Source of the DNA: Anaerolineae bacterium
Lineage (GTDB): Bacteria; Chloroflexota; Anaerolineae; JACIWR01
DNA length: 33,031 nt
Assembly (NCBI GenBank): GCA_014360845.1
Contig: JACIWR010000002.1
Coordinates: 1-33,031, forward strand
Direction of reading: 5' to 3'
This document shows, piece after piece, positions 15,714 through 23,371 of the stretch. The first letter of the stretch is position 1, and each line of letters starts with the position of its first letter. The position numbers and the translations under genes are program-made. Below the pieces are notes generated by a model, which was not told where the DNA came from, searched no databases, and saw only the letters and a list, made by a program, of their open reading frames with translations.

Positions 15714-16223
15714 TCACCCGCCAAAAGTTTGGAGCACGGTGCGTGGCGGGAAGGAGATAGCTTTCTGGGGGCAGATGCGGGCGCACTCGGTGCATTCCAC
15801 CTGGCACTTCAGAGGTGAGGCCACGTAGACTCTCCGGTCGTCCGTGGTAAAGTCGAACACCTTCTCGGGGCAGAAGGAGACGCACTTGCCGCAATTGTCG
15901 CAGAGGTCCTCGTAGAGGGTGGGGAACCAGGGGATCTGCTCGCGGGGGATGCCTCGCCAGGTGCCGTACTCGGTGCGGCAGGTGCAGCCGCTTTCTTGTT
16001 GCGCGCAATATTTGCGGTACTCCCGTAGCAGAGCTTCGGCATATTCTGCTTCGCCAGCAACGGGAATGTAGTTATCCTTCCGCGCCCGGGCCAGCAATTC
16101 TGGCACCAGTGCTTCATCCGGATCACGCCCTGCCTTATAGAACTCGGCGAACATCTCGTCCAGGCCGACCATGCCGGTCATGAAGCGCCCGACCAGGATC
16201 TGACGATAGCTTAATGTGCTCAT
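15714..16223 (-). CDS. two-cluster ferredoxin with N-terminal helical domain (fused form)
   Basis: The 169-residue protein has an N-terminal helical domain (residues about 10-80) followed by two 4Fe-4S motifs: Cys108, 111, 114, 118 and Cys140, 144, 147, 151. Cys80 and Cys82 may give an extra site. The N-terminal part matches the separate protein at 22920-23216 (shared GMVGL/GIVGL, ALLREY and CAQ), and the C-terminal part matches the ferredoxin at 23372-23656 (shared IPRE-IPW-PT and the cluster spacing). It probably transfers electrons for an unknown partner. The ATG at 16223 was chosen; a TTG at 16262 is possible, and neither has a strong ribosome site. Confidence 0.82.
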   Translation of the reverse strand: MSTLSYRQILVGRFMTGMVGLDEMFAEFYKAGRDPDEALVPELLARARKDNYIPVAGEAEYAEALLREYRKYCAQQESGCTCRTEYGTWRGIPREQIPWFPTLYEDLCDNCGKCVSFCPEKVFDFTTDDRRVYVASPLKCQVECTECARICPQKAISFPPRTVLQTFGG

Positions 16224-16335
16224 CGGTATTCTCTGCCAGTCTTTCTCTGCGGCGGTTGGCAAAACCGCTCTGTTAGAACAAACGACTGCCGCTGATTTGT
16301 TGCATGCCTGCCCCAGGCACTTCGATCAGCACTTT

Positions 16336-16482
16336 TCACCCACCTTCGAGAGCCTCGTTGGCCTTCTTTTTCAGATGCTGTTCGATGAATTGCAGGGCTG
16401 CCTCTTTGTCTTGATCAATGATGATGCGACAGAGCTCCAGCAGTTCTTCGTCGCTCAGGGGTATGACCAGCGCTTTTTTCAT
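16336..16482 (-). CDS. small helical protein of unknown function (48 aa)
   Basis: The 48-residue protein starts at an ATG (16482) preceded by GGAGGA and reads MKKALVIPLSDEELLELCRI, followed by an acidic/basic amphipathic helix ending in KKKANEALEGG. It has one Cys. It lies 44 bp after the thioredoxin-CcdA fusion gene and before the ferredoxin gene on the same strand. I do not recognise the family. Strong ribosome site and operon position support that it is real. Confidence 0.65.
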   Translation of the reverse strand: MKKALVIPLSDEELLELCRIIIDQDKEAALQFIEQHLKKKANEALEGG

Positions 16483-16526
16483 GCTTTGCTTCCTCCTCGA
16501 TGACCGGGCAGCGAGGCCGGGATGGT

Positions 16527-18431
16527 TCACAGCAGAGTGGAGATCAGCCAAAGGGCCAGCCCGGCAAAGAGCAGGGTCATGCCCAATTTGATCGTGGCCG
16601 CGTGCCGTTGCAGAAAGCCGCTCAACTGCTTCGCTCCCGTTCCGTACCAGACCAGGACGAAGACCACCAACAAGGGGGTGATGAAGAGCAGGTTGTAGAG
16701 CAGCAGGAATGACGCCGCACGGGTGCGCATCTCCGGCACGCTCATGACGAAGATGATGGTGGGCAGGTAGACCTGTCCGGTGCAGGCCAGTTCCAGGAAC
16801 GAGACGATGATGCCGGTGAAGAAGGCGCCGGCCACGAAGGCCCGCGAACGGCGTCCCCGGCGGATGATGGCGTTGATGCGCATACGCAGTCCGTGCGGCA
16901 GGTTGAGGGCCATGTCGCCGATTTCCCCGCGCCGTGCCTTGTGGAAATCCAGGAAGCTGATGACGGCCAGCACGGCACAGAGGGCCGCTGTCAGGCCGTA
17001 GAGCCAGCGTCCCAGGGTGGTCAACAGTTCGGCGAATAGTCCCAGCACGCGGTGGAAGCCTAACCCCACCGCTAAGTAGGCCAGAAACACGCCCACCGTG
17101 AAGGCTGTTCCCACGGTTAGTATCTCTTTCCCTTTGCGCCCGCTGATGGAGAGGTAAGAGACGAAGAAGATCAGGGTGGCGAAGGCGCAGGGATTGAGGC
17201 CGTCAATCAGTCCGGCGAGGGCGACGGTCAGTACGCCCAGCGATTTGAACCGCTCCACGATGCTTTGCTCCGCCTCAACAGGGTCGAACTCTTCCCAGAG
17301 GGGCGGTGCGCCGATGGTGACGTACTTTTCCACCAGCACCTCCAGGCTGCGGGCGTTGATCTCCTCGCCAATGAGGGCTTCGTGGCCGACGAAGACGGCA
17401 GGGGCGGTGAGGCGCTTTTCCTCCGGCACCCCGGCTTGGGCGCCCAACCATTCGCACAGGGCCGAGTGCTCCCGCACGTCGAACTCGACAACTGCCAGTG
17501 GATAGCGTTGCTGGAGGTAGCGCAGGTCCAACTCGGCGCGGTCGCACTCCCGGCAACCGACCTGGTAGAAGTAGGCCAGGTGGATGGTCGGGGCATCGCC
17601 CGCCGTCGGCGAGGGAGTGGGACTGACCTGCACCTCCGGCAGGGCGACTCCGCCCTGGGCCAGGTACATGCTTACCAGGTCGGCGAGACGGGCCTCAATC
17701 TCCTTGTCCCCTACCAGGGCATGTTCCCCGATGAAAACCTCGGGCATACCGCCTACCTCCAGGCCGTATTGCCGTTCCAAGGCGCGCATCAGGGAGTAGT
17801 TGTCCGCCGATCCTTCCACGTCCCTTTCCTCAACCAGCAACTGCGCGCCATACTGTGCTTGCAGAGGGGCAATTACCTCTTCTTTAACGGTCAGGCACTC
17901 GCCGCATTTGCGATCGTAGAAGTAGTAGAAGGCCACCTGGGGTTGCGGTGTGATGACCAGGGGCGGTTCTTCCTCGTCGCCGCAGTGCTTGCAGACTTTG
18001 ATAGTCGGTTCCAGGAAAGGGGGGGCGTTGGGGCGAGGCGGATAGTCCACCCCGCCGGCGGCCAGGTAGCGAGCGATGGTCTCACCCAGCCGGGCGCGGA
18101 TCTCGTCCTCGCCGATGAGGGCTGTATCGCCGATGAAGACCTCCGGGATGCTCACCTGATCCGCCGGTATCCGGTAGGCGGCTTCCATGTCTAACAGCCA
18201 CTCGTAGTTCTCGGCGGTGGAGATTTCGATGAATCGTATCTCCAGTTGCTCCCCGTACTTCGTCTGTAAAGGCGGGAGTACTTCGTCCATCACCGCCCGG
18301 CAGTGGGGACAATCCTCGGAGTAGAAAAACAGAAGGCGCACTACCGGCCCGTCGGCCTGGACAGCGGGCAGCAACAGACCTAGCTCGATCAGCAGCAACA
18401 ACAGTGTTAGCAACAGCGCGGTTTTTTTCAC
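16527..18431 (-). CDS. triple thioredoxin-like domains fused to CcdA/DsbD-like membrane domain
   Basis: The 634-residue protein begins with a signal or anchor helix (2-26), then three thioredoxin-like domains with redox motifs CPHC (41-44), CGEC (176-179) and CREC (293-296); a further CKHC (147-150) lies in the first linker. Residues about 395-634 form a multi-helix CcdA/DsbD-type domain with the paired cysteines NPCAF (Cys415) and ACTGQ (Cys550). It likely carries reducing equivalents from the cytosol across the membrane to extracytoplasmic thioredoxin domains. The GTG at 18431 follows GGAGGA; a TTG further upstream precedes this site. Three repeated domains in one chain are unusual compared with the single-domain DsbD arrangement. 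Confidence 0.88.
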   Translation of the reverse strand: MKKTALLLTLLLLLIELGLLLPAVQADGPVVRLLFFYSEDCPHCRAVMDEVLPPLQTKYGEQLEIRFIEISTAENYEWLLDMEAAYRIPADQVSIPEVFIGDTALIGEDEIRARLGETIARYLAAGGVDYPPRPNAPPFLEPTIKVCKHCGDEEEPPLVITPQPQVAFYYFYDRKCGECLTVKEEVIAPLQAQYGAQLLVEERDVEGSADNYSLMRALERQYGLEVGGMPEVFIGEHALVGDKEIEARLADLVSMYLAQGGVALPEVQVSPTPSPTAGDAPTIHLAYFYQVGCRECDRAELDLRYLQQRYPLAVVEFDVREHSALCEWLGAQAGVPEEKRLTAPAVFVGHEALIGEEINARSLEVLVEKYVTIGAPPLWEEFDPVEAEQSIVERFKSLGVLTVALAGLIDGLNPCAFATLIFFVSYLSISGRKGKEILTVGTAFTVGVFLAYLAVGLGFHRVLGLFAELLTTLGRWLYGLTAALCAVLAVISFLDFHKARRGEIGDMALNLPHGLRMRINAIIRRGRRSRAFVAGAFFTGIIVSFLELACTGQVYLPTIIFVMSVPEMRTRAASFLLLYNLLFITPLLVVFVLVWYGTGAKQLSGFLQRHAATIKLGMTLLFAGLALWLISTLL

Positions 18432-18479
18432 GCTATCCTCCGGAGGCAAGTTCGATCAGTGGGCCATGGAAGCCGCCGT

Positions 18480-19028
18480 TTACTTCTTGGGGCCGATGGC
18501 CGGCAGGTCCACAGCCAGCATATCGGCCAGTTGAGCTAGTTGGGCGGCGTATTGTGGTTCCTGCAGCGTGGTGCAGGCTTCCAGTTTCACGTGGCCCGCT
18601 ACCAGTTTGTTGGCAAAGACGAAACAGGTAGCCTCGCCGCAGGCCTTGCAATTGGTGCGCGGGAGCAATTTGTAGACTTCCATGGAGGTGGGGCGCCGAT
18701 GGGTCTCGTAGTCGGGCTCAATTTCGTCTCGCCGCTCCCAGGTGCGGTTGACCAATTTTATCAGCCCTTCCACTTCTTTGATCGCCGCCTGGCGGTCCTC
18801 CACATTGCTGACCGCAATTTGATAGGGGTGAAAGGCGATGTTGTGGCCTCCCTTTTTCCAGGTGAGGGCCGGTACGGCGGCGTTGTAGACCGCGCCGCGC
18901 AGGGTCGCGTTCAGGTAGGGCAGTACCTCACGGATGTCGGTCTTCAGGCGGGCGACAGCGCTGAAACGCTCCGCTCCCGGTTCGCAGGGTGGCGTAGAAA
19001 CCTCCAGGTCGTATTCTTCGATCAACAT
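18480..19028 (-). CDS. Fe-S cluster (AcsC/CFeSP-type) domain protein
   Basis: The 182-residue protein ends with a 4Fe-4S motif of the kind found at the N-terminus of the corrinoid iron-sulfur protein large subunit and in Rnf/HydB-related proteins: LLPRTNCKACGEATC with Cys127, Cys130, Cys135 and Cys152. The N-terminal 110 residues form an alpha/beta domain with Cys15 that I do not recognise. The ATG at 19028 has GGAG about 11 nt upstream. It precedes the thioredoxin-CcdA fusion by 48 bp. The cluster probably receives or delivers electrons in the same redox operon; no CODH/ACS genes are in the window. Confidence 0.75.
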   Translation of the reverse strand: MLIEEYDLEVSTPPCEPGAERFSAVARLKTDIREVLPYLNATLRGAVYNAAVPALTWKKGGHNIAFHPYQIAVSNVEDRQAAIKEVEGLIKLVNRTWERRDEIEPDYETHRRPTSMEVYKLLPRTNCKACGEATCFVFANKLVAGHVKLEACTTLQEPQYAAQLAQLADMLAVDLPAIGPKK

Positions 19029-19363
19029 CGTAGTCGCGTCTCCTTATCAGTTTTCGTGCTTGTTTACCGCAGAGCTCGCGGAGAACGCAGAGCATTCAGA
19101 ACGGCTCTTTCCAGGGCTGGGCCGAAAGCCCTCTGATGCGAAACTGGCCTACGGACAAGGCTCAAACCTGGAGTCCTGCGCTACAATGGCCCTTCGGCGG
19201 GGCTCAGGACAGGCCCTTCGGCGGGGCTCAGGACAGGCCCTTCGACAGAGCTCAGGGCAGGCCCTTCGGCGGGGCCAAAATCATCCCTCTGCGGCCTCTG
19301 CGTTCTCGGCGGTTAAAAATACCTGGTTTTATTGCCGACCACCGGTCGGCGTCGTTACACGTG
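19029..19363. repeat. non-coding region of tandem and inverted repeats
   Basis: No gene is credible here. Bases 19189-19275 contain about 3.6 copies of a 24-bp unit GCCCTTCGGCGGGGCTCAGG plus ACAG, the third copy diverged. They are flanked by two similar arms in inverted orientation, 19063-19096 ('TTTACCGCAGAG...AACGCAGAG') and 19286-19317, whose reverse complement reads 'TTTAACCGCCGAGAACGCAG'. The arrangement looks like a composite dispersed element. Confidence 0.75.
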
Positions 19364-19597
19364 TCAGGTGCCGTTGAAGCCGACTTCCACGCGCTTGTCT
19401 GGCCAGACAATGGTCGGCACTTTTCCCTGACCTCCGTTGAGGAGTAGCATTTCGTACATTTTAGCGGCATCTTTCTGCACATCATACACGACATAGGTCA
19501 CGCCGTCGTGGTCTAGCTTGCGCTTCAGGGCTCGCGTGTAGGGGCAGCCTTCCTTGCTGTAGATTTCTACGGGTTTGGTGGCATCGTCTTTTTTCAT
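19364..19597 (-). CDS. monothiol-type glutaredoxin-like protein
   Basis: The 77-residue protein is a short glutaredoxin-fold protein: strand VEIYSKEG, active site CPYT (18-21), and the cis-proline loop KVPTIVWPD. The second active-site Cys is Thr, so this is a CPYT single-cysteine form. Such proteins act in glutathione-like or other low-molecular-weight thiol chemistry or in Fe-S transfer. The ATG at 19597 follows AGGAGG. It stands between an ABC exporter operon and the Fe-S/thioredoxin operon on the same strand. Confidence 0.88.
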   Translation of the reverse strand: MKKDDATKPVEIYSKEGCPYTRALKRKLDHDGVTYVVYDVQKDAAKMYEMLLLNGGQGKVPTIVWPDKRVEVGFNGT

Positions 19598-19634
19598 CTT
19601 CGGTCCTCCTGGTATATCAGTGCGAAGTTGCAGG

Positions 19635-19677
19635 GGCTGACCGCCGTGTCAGCCATAGGGCGGATAAGGCTATCCGC
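19635..19677. repeat. two adjacent hairpins after the ABC permease gene
   Basis: GGCTGAC/GTCAGCC (19635-19641, 19648-19654) and GCGGATA/TATCCGC (19660-19666, 19671-19677) form perfect 7-bp stems with 6- and 4-nt loops. They directly follow the permease stop on the minus strand. No T-tract follows, so they may protect a 3' end or pause transcription. Confidence 0.45.
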
Positions 19678-19684
19678 TCCGCTT

Positions 19685-20419
19685 CTAATCAATGCGTCGT
19701 TGCAAAATCCAGACGGCCAGGGCGAAGAAGAGCAGGGTGAACCCGGCCAGCGCGCCCAGGTCCAGGGCGGTTTGGGCGGATACCGTGCCCAGCAGTGTGG
19801 CCCGAAGGGCCTCCACGCTGTAGGTGAGGGGCAGGGCGCGGGCCAGCACTTGCAACGCCGGTGGCAGATCGGTCAGGGGCACGAATACCCCGCCCAGGAA
19901 AATCATGGGAAAGCGGAAGAAGTTGGCCAGGGTCTGAGCCTCGAACACTTCTTGCACCGCCACTGAGACGAGAGCGCCCAAGGTCGAAAAGGCGGTTGTG
20001 CTCAGCAACAGGGCGAGCAGGGCCGGTGCCAGCCGCCACATCGCCAGGCTAAAGCCTATGGTCACCCCGATCAGTACCAGTCCGCTGATCAACAGGCCAA
20101 AAAGTACCCCACCCACCACTTTTCCGGCCAGCACAGCCGGTAGGGTGAGGGGGGCCAACAGCAGCCGCTCCAACGCCCCGATGCGCCGCTCGAAGGTGAT
20201 GACGATGGCCTCCATCGAGGTGGCACTGAAGAGAGCGGTCATGGCCACCAGGCCGGGGGCCAGGGCCCGCAGGTCGCCCGGGGTGCGGATGGCGAAGGCC
20301 AGAATCAGGGCGGCGGGGAACAGCATGCCCCAACTGATGTTGGGCGGCTTGAGGTAATAGGCTCTCATGTCCTTGAGGGCGATGTAGCAGATGCCGCGCA
20401 AATCGTCACGCCATATCAT
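19685..20419 (-). CDS. ABC-2 type transporter permease
   Basis: The 244-residue membrane protein has about six hydrophobic segments with ABC-2 features: IALKDMRAYYLKPPNISWG at the N-terminus, ITFERRIGALERLLLAPLTL in the middle and FLGGVFVPLTDLPPALQVLARALPLTYSVEALR near the C-terminus. It resembles the permease at 13131-13895. It overlaps the ATPase gene by four bp. The transported substrate is unknown. Confidence 0.88.
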   Translation of the reverse strand: MIWRDDLRGICYIALKDMRAYYLKPPNISWGMLFPAALILAFAIRTPGDLRALAPGLVAMTALFSATSMEAIVITFERRIGALERLLLAPLTLPAVLAGKVVGGVLFGLLISGLVLIGVTIGFSLAMWRLAPALLALLLSTTAFSTLGALVSVAVQEVFEAQTLANFFRFPMIFLGGVFVPLTDLPPALQVLARALPLTYSVEALRATLLGTVSAQTALDLGALAGFTLLFFALAVWILQRRID

Positions 20420-21321
20420 CGGTTCCCCTTTTCGGCCAGCATCACCTCGACACTCAAGCCGGTGAGTTCGATGAAAGCCTCTTCCAGGGTAGGCTGGATG
20501 GTGTTCACCGCCATCACTCGTTTACTCTCCGCTGCGGCGTGGTCCAGGGTCACACGCACTGCGCTTTCCACGTCCTCCCCGCGAAAGCGCAGCCGCTCCT
20601 CGCCGGAAGGGCCTGCCAGACGCACTTCCACGGTCGCTCCCCCGCTCACCCGCGATTTGAGCCCCTCGACCGTGTCCAGGGCGACGATGCGTCCGCGCAC
20701 GATAAGGGCCACTCGATCGGCCAGCCGCTCTGCTTCTTCCAGGTAGTGGGTGGTCAGGAAGATGGTCACTCCCTCCTGCCGCAGCCGCTCGATGAGGGCG
20801 CGTAACCCCCGCGCGCTGACCACGTCCAGCCCTACCGTCGGCTCATCCAGGAAGAGGAGGCGGGGACGGTGGATCAGGGCGGCGGCAATGGTCAGCGCTC
20901 GCTTCATCCCCCGCGAGAGGTGGGCGAAAGGGACATCCCGTTTGTCTTCCAGCCGGAAGCGATGCAGCAACTCATTGGCCCGCTGAGCTCGTTCCGCACG
21001 GGGTACGCCATAAAGCTGGCCAGTGAAGATCAGGTTGTCCCGCGCGGAGAGTTCATCGTAGAGATTGGATCGCTCTGGCACCACGCCCACTTGTTTTTTG
21101 ATGCGCGGCAGTTCGCGGTGCAGGTCCAGTCCCAGGACGCGGGCCTTGCCCGCCGTGGGCCGCGAAAGTCCGGTCAGCAGGCGGATGGTGGTCGTCTTCC
21201 CTGCGCCATTGGGGCCCAGGAAGGCGAAGACCTCGCCCTCTTGTACCGCGAAGGAGATGTGGTCCACGGCGGTCAGGGAGCCGTAGGTTTTGGTCAAATT
21301 CTCGGTCTCAATGGCGAACAT
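20416..21321 (-). CDS. ABC exporter ATPase
   Basis: The 301-residue ATPase shows Walker A GPNGAGKTT, signature LSRGMKRAL, Walker B LLFLDEPTVGLD and switch TTHYLEEA, with a C-terminal domain ending LEEAFIELTGLSVEV. It is a paralogue of the ATPase at 13892-14935 but lacks the palindrome-encoded insertion. The ATG at 21321 lies 46 bp after the MIP18-family gene, and the permease overlaps its end. Confidence 0.9.
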   Translation of the reverse strand: MFAIETENLTKTYGSLTAVDHISFAVQEGEVFAFLGPNGAGKTTTIRLLTGLSRPTAGKARVLGLDLHRELPRIKKQVGVVPERSNLYDELSARDNLIFTGQLYGVPRAERAQRANELLHRFRLEDKRDVPFAHLSRGMKRALTIAAALIHRPRLLFLDEPTVGLDVVSARGLRALIERLRQEGVTIFLTTHYLEEAERLADRVALIVRGRIVALDTVEGLKSRVSGGATVEVRLAGPSGEERLRFRGEDVESAVRVTLDHAAAESKRVMAVNTIQPTLEEAFIELTGLSVEVMLAEKGNR

Positions 21322-21367
21322 TCATCCCCGTACAACGCTGATCGGCATACCACCCTTCAGCAGGACC

Positions 21368-21643
21368 TTATGCCCCCCGCTGCATCCACGCCGGATTCCA
21401 CGGCTCGTCGAGCAGAGTCACCTTCGCCTCTTTGACCCCCGGCACAGCCGCCGCTGCCTGGCGCACCTGAGCGGTGATCATGTCCGCCAGGGGGCAGAAG
21501 GGGGCGGTGAGCACCATCTTGATTTCCACCGTGTCTCCCTCGATGGCGATCTCCCGAATCATCCCCAGGTCCACCACGCTCATCCCAATCTCTGGATCAA
21601 TCACCGGCCGCAGGGCATCCATAATCCTTTCTTGAGTTAACAT
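21368..21643 (-). CDS. MIP18/DUF59-family Fe-S assembly factor
   Basis: The 91-residue protein is a metal-sulfur cluster biosynthesis (MIP18/SufT/PaaD-type) protein: LRPVIDPEIGMSVVDLGMIREI, then IKMVLTAPFCPLADMI with the conserved Cys50, and the KEAKVTLLDEPWNPAWM end typical of the family. It probably helps cluster delivery to the Fe-S proteins of this island. The ATG at 21643 follows GAGGAG. It is 12 bp after the CDP-alcohol phosphatidyltransferase gene. Confidence 0.9.
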   Translation of the reverse strand: MLTQERIMDALRPVIDPEIGMSVVDLGMIREIAIEGDTVEIKMVLTAPFCPLADMITAQVRQAAAAVPGVKEAKVTLLDEPWNPAWMQRGA

Positions 21644-21655
21644 CTTTTTCTCCTC

Positions 21656-22186
21656 TCAATGTCGTCGCCAGAGACCGCGCATTCCATCCAGGAACTCGGG
21701 CACGGTCTGGCGTGGAAAACGCGGCCAGGTGGCGATGACCACCAGGCCGATCCATCCCACGAGCAGCATCCCGTATGGGGGCGCCATCCGCCACGCGGTC
21801 CAAATCATAGTGCCGTAGGGCAGGGCCTGTAGTCCCCAGGCCAGGTGGACCGAGCCAAAGTGCCACAATGCCGCCGCTCCGGCGGCCACGTAGGCCACGG
21901 CCAGCCAGGGGGAGATGAACCCGGCCAGGGTCAGGTAGGCCCACACGCCCAGAGCCACGGTCATGTCCGCTTCCAGATCGTGGTCTCCAATCCAGGTGTG
22001 GATGCCACGCGGGTCACGACGGGCCAGAGGGCCGTCCAGTACGTCGCTGATCCAGGCGGCCAACAGCGTCAGAGCAGCGGTCGGCAACGCTGGCGATCCG
22101 CCGTGAAAACTCAGCCATATCAGGTACAATCCCAGCAGGAAACGGATACCGGTCAAGGTATCGGCTATGGTTTTGGTCTGGATCAT
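21656..22186 (-). CDS. CDP-alcohol phosphatidyltransferase
   Basis: The 176-residue membrane protein has the CDP-OH-P signature in the segment SDVLDGPLARR followed by WIGDHDLEAD, giving the DxxDG, AR and Asp residues that bind metal and CDP-diacylglycerol. The spacing before and after the glycine is slightly altered from the classical consensus. About five hydrophobic helices follow. It transfers a phosphatidyl group to a small alcohol in phospholipid synthesis. It starts 3 bp after the ArsR-family stop, an unexpected partner for a redox regulator. The acceptor is unknown. Confidence 0.85.
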   Translation of the reverse strand: MIQTKTIADTLTGIRFLLGLYLIWLSFHGGSPALPTAALTLLAAWISDVLDGPLARRDPRGIHTWIGDHDLEADMTVALGVWAYLTLAGFISPWLAVAYVAAGAAALWHFGSVHLAWGLQALPYGTMIWTAWRMAPPYGMLLVGWIGLVVIATWPRFPRQTVPEFLDGMRGLWRRH

Positions 22187-22189
22187 GGT

Positions 22190-22879
22190 TCACCCCTTCG
22201 GCAGGTTGGCCGCTTCAGAGGCGAAGGTGACACGACTTGCGGAAGGTGCGGCCAGCCTGGACACTGCTTGTAATGTCTCCATCAGTGCATTAGGCACCGG
22301 GCAACTGGGCCGGCAGAGGTAATCTGGGGCCAGGGTGTATACCTGGGTCTCGTTCAGCGGTTTGTTCAACTCGGCGACCAGGTCCAGCGGCGGCAGCGCT
22401 TCACCCAGGTTCAACGCGGCTGTGCAGCTTCCGGCGATAGACAGGCATATCTGGCCCTCATCGGCCCAGGCCACCGTGATCTGTAAGCGGTGGCCGCAGT
22501 CGCTGGCTGTCACCAAGATGGTGATGCGCATTGCTTGGGCGCGGAGTTGCTGGCAGCGCGGGCAGTGGCAGCGTACCCACACGGTTTGACTCTTCGGCAC
22601 GGGGGCCTGGCGGGGAACGGTGCTGAGGGAGCTCAGGAGCTGGATCACCTTTTTGCCGGGCAGGCAGTAGCGTACTCGATTGCCCTCTCGGCATGCTGTC
22701 ACCAGCCCCGCCTGGCGTAGCACCGCCAGGTGTTGGGAGATGTTGGCCTGGCGGCGGCCCAAAGTCAGGCACAGATGGTCTACATACTGGTCCCCGTTTT
22801 GTAGTGCGTACAGGATGCGCAGGCGAACGGGATGGGCCAGAACTTTGAAGAGGCGTGCCAATCTCTTGTAGGTGTCCAT
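22190..22879 (-). CDS. ArsR-family regulator with Cys-rich C-terminal domain
   Basis: The 229-residue protein has an N-terminal ArsR winged helix (residues about 5-75, including NISQHLAVLRQAGLV), a linker with Cys104, Cys106 and Cys109 (CHCPRC), and a C-terminal domain of about 110 residues carrying Cys128, Cys145, Cys152, Cys189 and Cys193. This last domain resembles stand-alone small proteins of roughly 90-100 residues with a final 'ACPVP' motif (I believe DUF6951). ArsR proteins are usually about 100-120 residues, so this is a fusion, suggesting that the regulator senses a redox cofactor or metal bound by the extra domain. It heads the unit with the CDP-alcohol enzyme and the MIP18 protein. 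Confidence 0.82.
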   Translation of the reverse strand: MDTYKRLARLFKVLAHPVRLRILYALQNGDQYVDHLCLTLGRRQANISQHLAVLRQAGLVTACREGNRVRYCLPGKKVIQLLSSLSTVPRQAPVPKSQTVWVRCHCPRCQQLRAQAMRITILVTASDCGHRLQITVAWADEGQICLSIAGSCTAALNLGEALPPLDLVAELNKPLNETQVYTLAPDYLCRPSCPVPNALMETLQAVSRLAAPSASRVTFASEAANLPKG

Positions 22880-22919
22880 GGCTCCCTCCGCTCGTTACCT
22901 TGCCGCGCCGGAACTGACC

Positions 22920-23216
22920 TCACCGACCGGCTTGGTCCTTCTGCGCGCAAAAGGCAGCGTACTCGCGTAAAAGTGCCGCCTTGTATGCCTCCTCTGCTGA
23001 GCGCGGCACGTAATTCTGGGTTCTTATCATAGCCAATAGTTCGTCTTGTACCGATTCATTGGGTTCTAGCCCCAAAGCGTAAAGTTGCTCAAAGGCTGCT
23101 TGCAACCCGACTATTCCCACGGTCAGGCCATTGCCATAGATGTCCACCTGGGTGATGCTACTATCTCCGCCGCAGCAGCCGGCCGTTCGCCACATCATCG
23201 GTCCCCGTCCGGGCAT
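22920..23216 (-). CDS. small helical partner of a ferredoxin (split form)
   Basis: The 98-residue protein has a short N-terminus with a CC pair (TAGCCGGDSS), then a helical domain (VGIVGLQAAFEQLYALG, QNYVPRSAEEAYKAALLREYAAFC). It matches the N-terminal domain of the ferredoxin at 15714-16223. The ATG at 23216 follows AGGAGGTGA. It lies downstream of the ferredoxin at 23372-23656, its likely partner. No known enzyme family was recognised. Confidence 0.72.
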   Translation of the reverse strand: MPGRGPMMWRTAGCCGGDSSITQVDIYGNGLTVGIVGLQAAFEQLYALGLEPNESVQDELLAMIRTQNYVPRSAEEAYKAALLREYAAFCAQKDQAGR

Positions 23217-23286
23217 GATTTCACCTCCTGATCACCGGGCCGAACAGGTGTTTCCCTCCGACGAACCAGTCCCGCTCATCCCAGAG

Positions 23287-23316
23287 GGGGACGCCGGAGT
23301 GCTGGCCGGCGTCCCC
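23287..23316. repeat. strong hairpin between ferredoxin and its partner gene
   Basis: Arms GGGGACGCCGG (23287-23297) and CCGGCGTCCCC (23306-23316) form a perfect 11-bp stem with an 8-nt loop. On the minus strand no T-run follows, so it may be a processing or stabilising stem within the operon. On the plus strand a short TTT follows. Confidence 0.5.
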
Positions 23317-23371
23317 TTTGTGCTTCTGCCGTGTTCCCAGAGTCGGGTCTTCTGGGAGAGGTAGGTGAACC

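Noticed and set aside
17265-18194. Plus-strand open frame of 309 codons across the thioredoxin-CcdA gene
   Set aside because: Antisense to a recognised multi-domain protein, without any ribosome site or motifs.
19189-19275. CRISPR-like repetition
   Set aside because: The 24-bp units are directly adjacent with no unique spacers, so it is a tandem repeat and not a CRISPR array.
23287-23316. Intrinsic terminator after the ferredoxin gene
   Set aside because: The stem is strong but on the transcribed (minus) strand no T-tract follows.
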